Below, one piece after another: positions 17,872 through 25,733 of a stretch of DNA of 64,000 nucleotides (its first letter is position 1; the number at the start of each line of letters is the position of its first letter). Source of the DNA: Methylobacterium sp. CB376 (GTDB lineage Bacteria > Pseudomonadota > Alphaproteobacteria > Rhizobiales > Beijerinckiaceae); contig NZ_CP121648.1 in NCBI RefSeq assembly GCF_029714205.1, positions 1,798,001-1,862,000 of the forward strand, given 5' to 3'. Position numbers and translations under genes: made by a program. The notes beneath the pieces are model-generated. The model was not told where the DNA came from and did not search any database. It saw only the letters and a program-made list of their open reading frames with translations.

Positions 17872-18825
17872 TCAGCCGCCCGTCTCGGGGCTCCAGAGCG
17901 GCACCGAAGCGGCATCGATCGGGCGGGGGATCAGGCCGGCCTCGTGGAAGGTGTCGGCGATCACCTGCTGCTCGGCCAGCCCCTCGCGCAGCACCGGCCT
18001 CACCGCGTAGCTGCGGCGGGCATTCACCGTCTCGACGATCGGCACCGGGACGTCGCCCCAGAGCGGGGCCAGCCGCGCGGCCGCCTCCCGCGGGTTGCCC
18101 TTCACCCAGCGGCCGGCCTCGACCAGCGCGTCGTACACCACCCCGACCACGTCCGGGCGCGCCTGCGCGAAGGCGGTCTGCACACTGTAGTAGCGGTTGT
18201 AGCTGGAATAGCCGGTGGCGTCCGTGATCACCCGGACCGGCGCCTTCGCCTGCACGATGGCCAGGAACGGATCCCAGATCACCCAGGCGTCGAGGCTGCG
18301 CCGCTCGAAGGCCGCGGCCCCGTCCGGGGCGTTGAGGTAGGCCGGCCGGATCTCCGCGAAGCTCAGGCCCGCGCGCTTGAGCGCCGCGGCCAGCAGGAAG
18401 TGGCAGCCCGAGCCGCGGGAGACGCCGACCGTGCGGCCCTTGAGGTCCTGGACGCTGCGAATCGGCGAGTCCGCCGGCACGATGATCGCCTCGGCCGCCG
18501 GGGAGGCGTCCTCCTTGGCGTAGAAGGTCAGCGGCGCCCCGGCCGCCTGCGTGAAGATCGGCACCGCGTCGGCCACGTCGGCGTGGAACTCGGTGCTGCC
18601 GGCATTCATCGGCTCGATCACGCTGGTGAACAGGTGCCAGCTCACGCCGAAGCCCTTGGCGGCGAGCCGCTGCTCCAGCGTGCCGTTCGTCTTGAGGAGG
18701 GTGAGCAGCGTCGAGGAGCGCTGGTAGGCGAAGCGGAGGATTTTTGGCGCGGCCCGCGGGAGGCCGGGCGCCGCGAGGGTGCCGGCGAGGCCGCCGAGGA
18801 GGGCGCGACGGGTCGGAGGGGCCAT
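17872..18825 (-). CDS. SsuA/TauA-like aliphatic sulfonate substrate-binding protein
   Basis: Periplasmic binding protein (317 aa) for sulfonates or related anions. A Tat-like N-terminus, MAPPTRRALLGGLAGTLAAP, is followed by the NMT1/SsuA fold: LRFAYQRSSTLLTLLKTNG, VSWHLFTSVIEPMNAGSTEF, VADAVPIFTQAAGAPLTFYA, VGVSRGSGCHFLLAAALKRA and LDAWVIWDPFLAIVQ. ATG 18825 is chosen; upstream in-frame codons are Pro/Arg-rich. It is co-directional with the SsuD-like gene. No ABC permease or ATPase accompanies it here. Confidence 0.87.
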   Translation of the reverse strand: MAPPTRRALLGGLAGTLAAPGLPRAAPKILRFAYQRSSTLLTLLKTNGTLEQRLAAKGFGVSWHLFTSVIEPMNAGSTEFHADVADAVPIFTQAAGAPLTFYAKEDASPAAEAIIVPADSPIRSVQDLKGRTVGVSRGSGCHFLLAAALKRAGLSFAEIRPAYLNAPDGAAAFERRSLDAWVIWDPFLAIVQAKAPVRVITDATGYSSYNRYYSVQTAFAQARPDVVGVVYDALVEAGRWVKGNPREAAARLAPLWGDVPVPIVETVNARRSYAVRPVLREGLAEQQVIADTFHEAGLIPRPIDAASVPLWSPETGG

Positions 18826-18833
18826 GGGATTCC

Positions 18834-19088
18834 TCAGGGGCCGGGCCGCCGCACGGCGTCCGCGATGGCGAGGGGCCTCGGCAGCGGGCCGAGCCGGTGG
18901 ACGCCGTCCGCCGCCCGCCGCTGGTCCGCGATCGCCCCCGCAGAGGTCCGGTCGCCGCCCCGGACGACCCGCTCCTCGGCCCGGGCGGTGAGCACGGTGA
19001 CGAACAGGAAGGCGAAGGCCGTGAGCAGGAGCCAAGTCTCGCACAGGCCCCCGCGCCGGAGCACCCGGCGGGCCGCTGTCGCAGGCAT
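18834..19088 (-). CDS. Small single-span membrane protein (84 aa), hypothetical
   Basis: The product is not recognised. The ATG at 19088 has a ggagag ribosome-binding site six bases upstream. After a basic N-terminus (MPATAARRVLRRGG) comes one hydrophobic helix, TWLLLTAFAFLFVTVLTA (about residues 19-36), then a charged tail with Arg and Asp. It ends only eight bases before the SsuA-like start, so it is probably the first gene of that operon. A membrane-anchoring or regulatory role is guesswork. Confidence 0.55.
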   Translation of the reverse strand: MPATAARRVLRRGGLCETWLLLTAFAFLFVTVLTARAEERVVRGGDRTSAGAIADQRRAADGVHRLGPLPRPLAIADAVRRPGP

Positions 19089-19497
19089 CGACACTCTCCG
19101 ATCGGTGCGGTCCGTCCGCGGCGCGGCGATCCGCAGGGACGGACTCTCACCGACATGCGCGCGCCCCGTCAATGAAATCGGTTTTCGTTTTCAGGTCGAT
19201 CGGCGGATGAACTCTCCGCGTGGCACGGTATGAGGGAGAATGTCCGACCATCAGCCGGCATTTTTCGAAGCGAGGATGCCCATCACGTCGATCGATCGTC
19301 GGAGAATATGCCTCACATGGGCGTTTTGGGAGGACATCATTGCTGCGAGATCGACACGGGAGGGGAGGAGTATGCCGGCCGACGGCGACGTGCTGCGCCG
19401 GGGGCGGACGCGCTGCCGCCCGGGTCCGGGAGGAGATCCGGGCAGCTGTCTCCGTCTTGCCGGACGGCGCCGCTGAACCCAGCGATCCGGAACCGCG
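19089..19497. other. Intergenic region, no gene supported
   Basis: About 410 bp between the minus-strand sulfur genes and the end of the ApbE gene. GC drops around 19180-19370, which fits the promoter of the small membrane gene operon. A 78-residue plus-strand frame at 19240 was considered but not accepted. Confidence 0.5.
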
Positions 19498-20469
19498 TCA
19501 CAGCGTCGAGACGACCTGGCCGTCGGATCGGACGAACAGCGCGCGCAGGCCCGAGCGCTCGGCGAGGCGAACCGCTTCGGTCTCTCCGAGGACCAGGAGC
19601 GCGGTCGCCCAGGCATCCGCCACCATGCAGGTCTCGGCCAGGACCGTGACCGAGACGAGGCGGTTCGACGCGGGGGCGCCGGTGCGGGGATCCATCGTGT
19701 GGGACACCGTGCGGTCGCCGATCCTGCGGCGATGCCGGTAGGAGCCGGAGGTCGCCACGGCGCAATCCGTCAGTTCCAGCACCCCCGCGAGGCTGCGCAG
19801 GCCGGGCTCGGGCCGCTCGTGCCCCACCGCCCACGGGCGTCCGTCCGGCTTGGTCCCGCGGGCGCGGAGCTCCCCGTCGATGCCGACCAGGAAGGCGGTC
19901 ACCCCGGCCCCCGCGAGGACGCGCGCCATCTCGTCCACGCCGAAGCCCTTCGCGATCCCCGACAGGTCCAGCGCGAGCGGCGCGCGCTTGCGCGCGCGGC
20001 AACCCGGCCGGTCGATCTGCAGCAGGTCGGGCCCGCTCGGCAGGGGGCGGCCCGCCAGCGCCGCGATCGCACCCGGGTTGGGCCGCCCCGCCCCGCCGAA
20101 GCCCCAGGCGCGCACCAGGGCCCCCGCGGCGATGTGGAAGGCGCCGCCGGAGGCCGCGCCGATCTCGATCCCGGCGGCCAGCACGGCGGCGAGGTCCGGC
20201 GGGATCGCGACCCAGGTCCCGACCGGCGCGGCGTTGAGGCGGTTGAGGTCGGAGGCCGGATCCCAGCTCGACATCTGCCGGTCGACCCGGCTCACCACCT
20301 CCTGCAGGGCGGCGCCGAGCGCGTCGCGGTCGTGCGCGCCGGAAGGGTAGAGGAGCGCCGACCACCGCGAGCCCATCGTGGGGCCGCTCAGCGCGACCCG
20401 CGGCCCCGGGGCCATAGCCCCCGGCCCCGGGGGCATAGCCCCCGGCAAGTCAGTAGACGTCTTCGGCAT
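19498..20469 (-). CDS. apbE: FAD:protein FMN transferase, ApbE family
   Basis: ApbE (323 aa) moves FMN from FAD to a Ser/Thr of exported target proteins. Motifs: SGPTMGSRW, VVSRVDRQMSSWDPASDLNR (family MS-x-DSEL region), ASGGAFHIAAGALVRAWGFG, LDLSGIAKGFGVDEM, and the Mg-site region SHTMDPRTGAPASNRLVSVT. There is no typical N-terminal signal; the first 30 residues hold a GAM/PGP duplication. ATG 20469 overlaps the PepSY-FNR gene by 20 bp. It is the last gene of the operon with PepSY-FNR and DUF2271; the DUF2271 protein carries an ApbE-type acceptor motif and is the obvious substrate. Confidence 0.9.
   Translation of the reverse strand: MPKTSTDLPGAMPPGPGAMAPGPRVALSGPTMGSRWSALLYPSGAHDRDALGAALQEVVSRVDRQMSSWDPASDLNRLNAAPVGTWVAIPPDLAAVLAAGIEIGAASGGAFHIAAGALVRAWGFGGAGRPNPGAIAALAGRPLPSGPDLLQIDRPGCRARKRAPLALDLSGIAKGFGVDEMARVLAGAGVTAFLVGIDGELRARGTKPDGRPWAVGHERPEPGLRSLAGVLELTDCAVATSGSYRHRRRIGDRTVSHTMDPRTGAPASNRLVSVTVLAETCMVADAWATALLVLGETEAVRLAERSGLRALFVRSDGQVVSTL
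20405..20445. repeat. In-frame imperfect repeat in the ApbE N-terminus
   Basis: Two copies of a GC-rich unit (ccccggggccatag / ccccgggggcatag) duplicate Pro-Gly-Ala-Met codons in the non-conserved N-terminal leader of the ApbE gene. Confidence 0.6.
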
Positions 20470-22627
20470 AACGCCTCCGCGACCTGAGGGTGGTGACGTC
20501 GAGGCCGAGCGGCTGCACGGCCCCGTCGAGCACGCGCCGCACGGCCTGCGCCATGCTGCGCCCACCGCAGACCAGCACCTGGCCGCCCCGGTGCACCTGC
20601 TCCCGCACGAGCGCCGCGTCCGCGGCGAGGCGGTCCTGGACGTAGCCCCCGCCCGGCCGGCGCGAGAAGGCGGTCCGCAGCGCCGTCAGCCGCCCGGCGG
20701 CGAGGTGCTCCGCCAGTTCGCGCGCGTAGAGGTAGTCGGATTCCGGGCGCCGGCCGCCCCAGTAGAGATGGATGGGCCGTCGCGCCCGGTTCGCGCGGAC
20801 GAAGCCGATGAGCGGCCCGATCCCGGTCCCGGCGCCGACCAGGACGAGCGGGGCCCTGCCGGGGGCAGGACGGAACTCGGGATTGGCCCTGATGAACGCC
20901 CTGACGCTGCCCCCGATCGGGAGGTCGTGGAGGAAGCCCGAGCAAAGCCCGCCCGTGTGCCGCCGCACGCAGATCTCCAGCACGCCGTCCTCCGACGAGG
21001 TCGCGAGCGAGTAGGAGCGGGGCACCTCGGTGCCCGGTGCGAGGATGCCGAGGAGATCGCCGGCCCGGAAGGGAGGCGTCTCGCCCCCGTCCGCGGGGGC
21101 GAGACGCAGGACGGCGACCGGCGTCGCCGAGGCGATGTCGTAATCGTCGCGGCCGACGAGCGTGTAGGGCGCGGTCGGCGGCACCGGAGAGGCGTGCGCG
21201 AGGACGAGGTCCCGCCCGTGCCCGAGCGCCCGGCCCAGGTCGCGCCCCCATTGCGCGAAGCCCTGCGCGGATTGGCGGTCGATCCAGGCCGGGGGCATCA
21301 GCCGCGGCCAGCCCTTGCGGTCGAGCGCGTCGGCCACCTCCCGCGCGAAGCCGCAGAAATGCGGAAAGGTGCGGTCGCCGAAGCCGAGCACGGCGACCGG
21401 GGGAGATCCCGCGACCGCGGCCAGGCGGTCCATGAAGCGGCTCGCCGAGGCGGGGGCGGCGCCGTCGCCGGCCGTCGCGGCGAGGATGAGCAGGCGGTCG
21501 GCCGCGCCATGCGCCGGCGACAGGGCATTCATCGGGGCCGTGTGCACCCGGTGGCCGGCCCGGGTGAGCGCGTCGTGCAGGCACGCGGCGAAGCCCCAGG
21601 TCGTGTTGCCCTCGCTCCCGACCAGGATGACCGTGTCGGCGGCGCGGAGGGGCAGGTTGGCGGGACGCCGCCCCCGCGCCGAGCGCCGCCGCAGCCAGAT
21701 CGCCAGGCCGGTGCCGGCCAGGACGGGGGTGCTCACCGCGCACAGCCCGAGGACGAGGCCGAGCGCCCAGGCCCCGCGCCCCGTATGGAGCGCGGCGACG
21801 AGGCGGCTTGCCCGGTCGAGGGTCGTCGTCGGCGCGAAGGCCAGGACGCGGCCGGTCGCGGGATCGATCGAGGCCTCCCCGGCCGAACTGCGCAGCACGT
21901 AGACATCCGCCGGATCCGCCGGATCCGGAAAGGTGAGCGCGTCGAGATCCGCCAGTGCGACGCGGCGGAGGAGGTCGAGCGACCCGACCGGCAGGGGCGC
22001 GCCGCCGCTCGCCGCGACGGCCGCCGGGGCCGTTCCGCCGGCCGGGAGCAGATCGAATCCCTCCGCCGCCATCCAGAGGCCGGTGACGGAGGAGACCATC
22101 AGCCCGAGGGCGGCGAAGCGCCCGAGTTCCGCGTGCCACCTCTGCGCGAGACCGCCGCGGGGACGGCGCAGGAGCGCCGTCCAGCCGCCCTGGCGCCGCG
22201 CCAGCATGTGCAGGCCGGTCGCCGACAGGGCGAGCATGAGGGACGCCGCGAGGGCGGCGCCGATCCGGCCCGCATCGCCGGCCAGGAAGGCCCGGTGCAG
22301 CTGCGTGAGCGTCCGCACCGCCTGGGATGGGCGGAACGGGCCGAGGCTGCGTCCCGTGGCGGGATCGACGATCTCGACGCCGCGCGCCTCGCCGTCGTCG
22401 AACGCGACCGTGACGGCGCCGCTCGGACGCCGGACGATCCCGGTCACGCTCCGGTGGCGGGCCGCGACCGCCTCGGCCAGCGCGGCCACGCTCGTCCCGG
22501 CCGGGATGGCCGGAACGCGCGCCCGATCGACGACCGGAACCAGGGACAGGGCCGCGCCCGAGAGGGCCGCGACGACGAGGAGCGCCGCCAGGGGCAGCCC
22601 CAGGACGGAGTGGATGCGGCGGAACAT
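20450..22627 (-). CDS. PepSY-TM / flavodoxin / FNR fusion reductase (725 aa)
   Basis: Fusion of an N-terminal PepSY-associated transmembrane module (residues 1-345: MFRRIHSVLGLPLAALLVVA, a PepSY-like periplasmic region, TQLHRAFLAGDAGRIGAALA, HTGRGAWALGLVLGLCAVST), a flavodoxin-like domain (about 365-500; ILVGSEGNTTWGFA, LLILAATAGDGAAP) and a ferredoxin-NADP reductase domain (about 515-725; EVPRSYSLATSS for FAD, VLVGAGTGIGPLIGFVRAN and GRRPESDYLYARELAE for NADPH). It should pass electrons from cytosolic NADPH through the membrane to a periplasmic acceptor. ATG 22627 follows the DUF2271 gene by 11 bp. The architecture resembles sulfite-reductase-alpha-type and siderophore-reductase PepSY proteins. 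Confidence 0.9.
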   Translation of the reverse strand: MFRRIHSVLGLPLAALLVVAALSGAALSLVPVVDRARVPAIPAGTSVAALAEAVAARHRSVTGIVRRPSGAVTVAFDDGEARGVEIVDPATGRSLGPFRPSQAVRTLTQLHRAFLAGDAGRIGAALAASLMLALSATGLHMLARRQGGWTALLRRPRGGLAQRWHAELGRFAALGLMVSSVTGLWMAAEGFDLLPAGGTAPAAVAASGGAPLPVGSLDLLRRVALADLDALTFPDPADPADVYVLRSSAGEASIDPATGRVLAFAPTTTLDRASRLVAALHTGRGAWALGLVLGLCAVSTPVLAGTGLAIWLRRRSARGRRPANLPLRAADTVILVGSEGNTTWGFAACLHDALTRAGHRVHTAPMNALSPAHGAADRLLILAATAGDGAAPASASRFMDRLAAVAGSPPVAVLGFGDRTFPHFCGFAREVADALDRKGWPRLMPPAWIDRQSAQGFAQWGRDLGRALGHGRDLVLAHASPVPPTAPYTLVGRDDYDIASATPVAVLRLAPADGGETPPFRAGDLLGILAPGTEVPRSYSLATSSEDGVLEICVRRHTGGLCSGFLHDLPIGGSVRAFIRANPEFRPAPGRAPLVLVGAGTGIGPLIGFVRANRARRPIHLYWGGRRPESDYLYARELAEHLAAGRLTALRTAFSRRPGGGYVQDRLAADAALVREQVHRGGQVLVCGGRSMAQAVRRVLDGAVQPLGLDVTTLRSRRRYAEDVY

Positions 22628-22638
22628 CGGTCCCCCCG

Positions 22639-23100
22639 TCAGAAGCTGACCGTGAAGGTCGCGACGTGCTCCTTGCCGGTGACGGGCTTGCCCGCCGCCG
22701 CGCCGGAGAGCGGCGCGACCACCTCGGAGGGCCGGTCCACGCCGTCCTCGACGGCGGTGTCGACGCGGACCTGATAGCCGGCATCGATCAGGGCATCCGC
22801 GAGATCGACGCTGACCCTCAGCGTCCGGCCCGAGCCGATGCTCGCCCCGGTGATGCCGTCGATCGCCGCGCCGCCCGCGGCGCGGTACCACTCCGAGAGG
22901 TGGCGGTGGTACCTGGCCTTGCGTCCCGCCACCCAGAGCGTGCCCCGGTACTGCCCGGCCGCATCCGTGACGTAGACGGCGAGGTAGGCGGGGTTGCCGC
23001 CGTAATCCTTGAGCCTCGCTTCGAGGGTGACCGGCCTGGCCTCGGCCAGGGCGGGGGCCAGCAGGGTGGCGGCGGCGGCTACCGAGAATGCGCGCTTCAT
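22639..23100 (-). CDS. DUF2271 exported protein with ApbE flavinylation motif
   Basis: Exported protein of 153 aa: signal peptide MKRAFSVAAAATLLAPALAEA, then a beta-rich DUF2271 domain (YLAVYVTDAAGQYRGTLWVA, YHRHLSEWYRAAGG). Residues 81-87 read DGITGAS, matching the DGxT/SGAT/S motif that ApbE modifies; S87 is the predicted FMN-bearing residue. ApbE and a PepSY-FNR reductase lie directly downstream, so a flavinylated periplasmic electron carrier is the best reading. The motif match is seen; flavinylation is inferred. Confidence 0.85.
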   Translation of the reverse strand: MKRAFSVAAAATLLAPALAEARPVTLEARLKDYGGNPAYLAVYVTDAAGQYRGTLWVAGRKARYHRHLSEWYRAAGGAAIDGITGASIGSGRTLRVSVDLADALIDAGYQVRVDTAVEDGVDRPSEVVAPLSGAAAGKPVTGKEHVATFTVSF

Positions 23101-23134
23101 GGGGAATCTCCGCGGGAGGGTCCGGGCCGGCCGA

Positions 23135-23464
23135 TCAGCGGATCTCGGCCCGGGGAGGGGCCTTGCCGCCGAAGAGGCCGCTGTCGGGAGCGGGTGCCTC
23201 GGTGCGGCGCGGCGGCGCGGGCACGCCGCGGCCGTCCTCCTCGCCGTCCTCGTCCTCGTGCCGGTGGCCGTGCCGGCGGGCCTCGGCCGCGCGGGCGTGC
23301 TCCCGCGCCCCGCCGGGCCGGAGGCCGGAGGAGCCCGGCCGGCCGGATTCGGCGTGGCGGGCGCCGGCGTGCTCCTGCGCTCCCCGCGAGCCCTCCGCGG
23401 CCAGCACGGCCCCCACGGCCGTCGTCAGGAGCAGGGCCGTGCCGATCAACGCGTGCTTGGTCAT
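23135..23464 (-). CDS. Small exported acidic/His-rich protein
   Basis: 109 aa: signal peptide or anchor MTKHALIGTALLLTTAVGAV, then a charged, low-complexity mature part with RRHGHRHEDEDGEEDGRG, suitable for weak metal binding. ATG 23464 has a ggagac site; another ATG lies six codons upstream. It lies in the same frame as the histidine kinase, whose reading frame has no stop before this gene's own stop, so it is nested in-frame in the kinase ORF. Two putative operators lie 47 and 80 bp upstream. It probably starts the DUF2271 / PepSY-FNR / ApbE transcript. Confidence 0.65.
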   Translation of the reverse strand: MTKHALIGTALLLTTAVGAVLAAEGSRGAQEHAGARHAESGRPGSSGLRPGGAREHARAAEARRHGHRHEDEDGEEDGRGVPAPPRRTEAPAPDSGLFGGKAPPRAEIR

Positions 23465-24925
23465 GGGTTCGTCTCCGGTCATTGCGACGCGCGCAGCCTC
23501 GCGCCCGCGCCTGACGCCGGGCTGAAAGGCCGGGCCGACGTCGTTCAGCCCGGTGTCAGGCGGGGGCGCCGCGGGCCGCGGACCGGCCGGAGCGAGGTGG
23601 ACGACGGCCCGGAAGCCGCCGCTCTCGCCCGGGATCGGCGAGGCGAGGTCGAGCCGCAGCCCCGCGCCGCGGCAGATGGCGGCGGCGATCGCCAGCCCCA
23701 ATCCCGATCCCTCGGTCCGCGCCGGCCCGCGCGTGAAGGGCCGGGTCAGCCGCGCGAGGTCTTCGGGAGGAACCGGCGGTCCGGCATTGCTCACGGCGAG
23801 CGCCTGCCCGGACAGGCGGACGCTCACCGGACGCGCGGGGTCGCCGTGCTTGAGGGCATTCTCGATGAGGTTGCGCGCCAGGATCGCGAAGGCGTCCGGG
23901 TCGAGATCCGAGGTCGGGCCGGGCCCGGGCGCCGCCTCCACCCGCAGGCGCTCGCCGCCGCCGCCGCGGCGCAGCTCGTCGACGACGAGGTGCAGCACGG
24001 GCGCGAGCGGCGCGGCGGTCTCGGCGATCAGCCCACCGCCCTCGGCCTTGGCGAGCTGGAGCAGCTTCTCGGAGAGGCGCGAGAGCCGGTGCAGCGCGCC
24101 CTCGACGGCGCGCGCGCGCGCGAGGCGCTCGCCATCCTGCAATTCCGCGCAGAGGCGCTGGGTCTGCGCCAGGGCGGCGGCGATCGGCGTGCGCAGCTCG
24201 TGCGCGGAATTGGCCGTGAAACTGCGCTCCGCCTCCAGCGCGCCGCGCAGGCGGCCGAGCAGGGCGTTGACCGCGGCCGCCACCGGCGCCACCTCGGCCG
24301 GGAGGTCGAGCGTGGCGATCGGCGAGAGGTTGCCCCGGCCGCGCGCCTCGATCGCGTCCCGGAAGGCGAGGACCGGCCCGAGCGAGAGGCGCACCACCAG
24401 CCACACCGCGGCGAGGGCGAGGGGCACGAGCGCGGCGAGCGGCCCGACCAGGGTCATCATCGCCTTCGCGACCGCGTCCCGCCGGTGGTCGAGCCGCTCG
24501 GCGGCGGTCACCGCGATCGTCCCCCGAACCCCCGTCTCCGTGTAGGTGCGCAGGCCGCTCAGGGTCCGGAATCCCGGGGCGAGGCCGCCCGGGATCCCCA
24601 TCCGGTCGGCGTCGCTCGACCGCAGGAGGTCGCGCCCGTCGGCATCCCGCACGACGTAGGCGATGTATTCCCGATGCCGGCCGACCGGGGGCATGAGCTG
24701 GCTCGCGGTGCCGTCCTCCCGCGCCAGCACCTCCGCGTAGGCGAGGGGCAGCACCCGCTGCGCGACCTCCTGGAGGGCGCTGTCGAAGACCTCGTCGATC
24801 TCGTGACGCAGCACCAGCCCGGCCACCACCGAGGCGGCGAGCCAGGTCGCGGCCACGCCGAGCGCCAGCCCGATCCCGAGGCGGCGGCGCAGGCTCGCGC
24901 GCCCGGCTCCCCGGGCGATCCTCAC
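23135..24925 (-). CDS. Sensor histidine kinase, QseC/PmrB-like, with in-frame run-on
   Basis: Partner of the response regulator; GTG start at 24925 overlaps its stop (GTGA). Two membrane helices (about 20-39 and 158-178) flank a periplasmic sensor of about 120 residues; then HAMP-like region, H-box RSFTANSAHELRTPI with H242, N-box (RNLIENALKHGD) and G-box EGSGLGLAIAAAICR. The conserved kinase ends near residue 455 (about 23560), but the frame stays open through the operators and the small exported gene to 23137, giving 596 codons. Either the stop was lost, or the protein truly carries a C-terminal tail with an extra hydrophobic helix. An out-of-frame TGA sits near 23540, so a frameshift is possible. 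Confidence 0.8.
   Translation of the reverse strand: MRIARGAGRASLRRRLGIGLALGVAATWLAASVVAGLVLRHEIDEVFDSALQEVAQRVLPLAYAEVLAREDGTASQLMPPVGRHREYIAYVVRDADGRDLLRSSDADRMGIPGGLAPGFRTLSGLRTYTETGVRGTIAVTAAERLDHRRDAVAKAMMTLVGPLAALVPLALAAVWLVVRLSLGPVLAFRDAIEARGRGNLSPIATLDLPAEVAPVAAAVNALLGRLRGALEAERSFTANSAHELRTPIAAALAQTQRLCAELQDGERLARARAVEGALHRLSRLSEKLLQLAKAEGGGLIAETAAPLAPVLHLVVDELRRGGGGERLRVEAAPGPGPTSDLDPDAFAILARNLIENALKHGDPARPVSVRLSGQALAVSNAGPPVPPEDLARLTRPFTRGPARTEGSGLGLAIAAAICRGAGLRLDLASPIPGESGGFRAVVHLAPAGPRPAAPPPDTGLNDVGPAFQPGVRRGREAARVAMTGDEPMTKHALIGTALLLTTAVGAVLAAEGSRGAQEHAGARHAESGRPGSSGLRPGGAREHARAAEARRHGHRHEDEDGEEDGRGVPAPPRRTEAPAPDSGLFGGKAPPRAEIR
23511..23526 (-). promoter_or_regulatory. Putative OmpR-type operator, site 1
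   Basis: On the minus strand this reads ttcagcccggcgtcag: two TCAG half-sites with an 11-bp period, as bound by OmpR/PmrA-type tandem dimers. It is inverted relative to site 2 at 23544-23559. Confidence 0.6.
23544..23559 (+). promoter_or_regulatory. Putative OmpR-type operator, site 2
   Basis: ttcagcccggtgtcag differs from site 1 at a single base. Together the two sites form a 49-bp inverted pair just upstream of the small His-rich gene, at the end of the kinase domain coding region. Confidence 0.6.
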
Positions 24926-25593
24926 GCGCCCCTGGCCGGTGCACCGAGGCGGTAGCCCATCCCGCGCACGGTCTCGATCGCCTCCGCGCCGATCTTCTTG
25001 CGCAGCCGCCCGACATAGACCTCGATCGTGTTGCTCTCGACCTCGGCGTCGAAGGCGTAGAGCCTCTCCTCGAGCTGCGCCTTGGAGAGCAGCGCGTGCG
25101 GCCGCTGGACGAGCGCCTCGAACAGCGACCATTCCCGGGCGGTCAGCGGCACGGGTTTCCCGGCCCGGTGGACCGAGCGGGCCGCCAGATCGATGTCGAG
25201 GTCGCCGATCGTGACGAGGGGGTTGGGGTTGCCGGAGTAGCGCCGCCCGACCGCGCCCACGCGGGCGGTGAGTTCGAACAGGTCGAAGGGCTTGATGAGA
25301 TAGTCGTCCGCCCCCGCGTTGAGCCCCGCGATCCGGTCGGAGATCTGGTCCCGGGCGGTGAGGATGATCACCGGCGTGACGTCCCCCTGGGTGCGGCGCT
25401 GCCGCAGGAAATCGAGGCCGCGTCCGTCCGGCAGCATCAGGTCGAGCAGGACCAGATCGTAGACCGCCGCCGTGATCGCCGCGGCGGCATCGGCGAGGGT
25501 CGCGACCCGGTCGGCGGAATGGCCGTCCGATGCGAGGTGGTCGCGGACCGCCTCGCCCAGCACCGGATCGTCTTCGATGAGGAGGATGCGCAT
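24922..25593 (-). CDS. OmpR-family response regulator, QseB/PmrA-like
   Basis: 223 aa two-component regulator. Receiver domain: acidic pair D8/D9, phospho-acceptor D51 in LVLLDLMLPDGRG, T79 and K101 (GADDYLIKPFDL). C-terminal winged helix (about 125-220): PLTAREWSLFEALVQRPHAL and SNTIEVYVGRLRKKIGAEAI. It overlaps the kinase start by four bases. It is divergent from the PepSY gene at 25734, with a 16-bp site matching the two upstream of the flavin operon in the shared spacer; autoregulation and control of both transcripts are likely. Confidence 0.93.
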   Translation of the reverse strand: MRILLIEDDPVLGEAVRDHLASDGHSADRVATLADAAAAITAAVYDLVLLDLMLPDGRGLDFLRQRRTQGDVTPVIILTARDQISDRIAGLNAGADDYLIKPFDLFELTARVGAVGRRYSGNPNPLVTIGDLDIDLAARSVHRAGKPVPLTAREWSLFEALVQRPHALLSKAQLEERLYAFDAEVESNTIEVYVGRLRKKIGAEAIETVRGMGYRLGAPARGA

Positions 25594-25666
25594 GCCCGCC
25601 CCGGTTGATCTCCCGCGAGACTACCGCATTTCCCCGTGCGGCGGACCGCAGCGGCGGCGCCCGGCG

Positions 25667-25682
25667 TTCAGGCTGGCGTCAG
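25667..25682 (+). promoter_or_regulatory. Putative OmpR-type operator, site 3
   Basis: ttcaggctggcgtcag matches the two sites at 23511 and 23544 in both TCAG half-sites and spacing. It lies between the divergent response-regulator and PepSY genes, 52 bp before the PepSY start. Confidence 0.6.
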
Positions 25683-25733
25683 GTTTCGGTGATTGAGCTG
25701 CGCGGGACGGCCCGCGGATCCGGAGCCCCGGCC

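Noticed and set aside
19240..19476. 78-codon plus-strand frame starting MSDHQPAFF
   Set aside because: The first 30 codons look plausible, but the rest is Arg/Gly-rich and no ribosome-binding site was found. It lies in a region expected to hold the promoter of the minus-strand operon.
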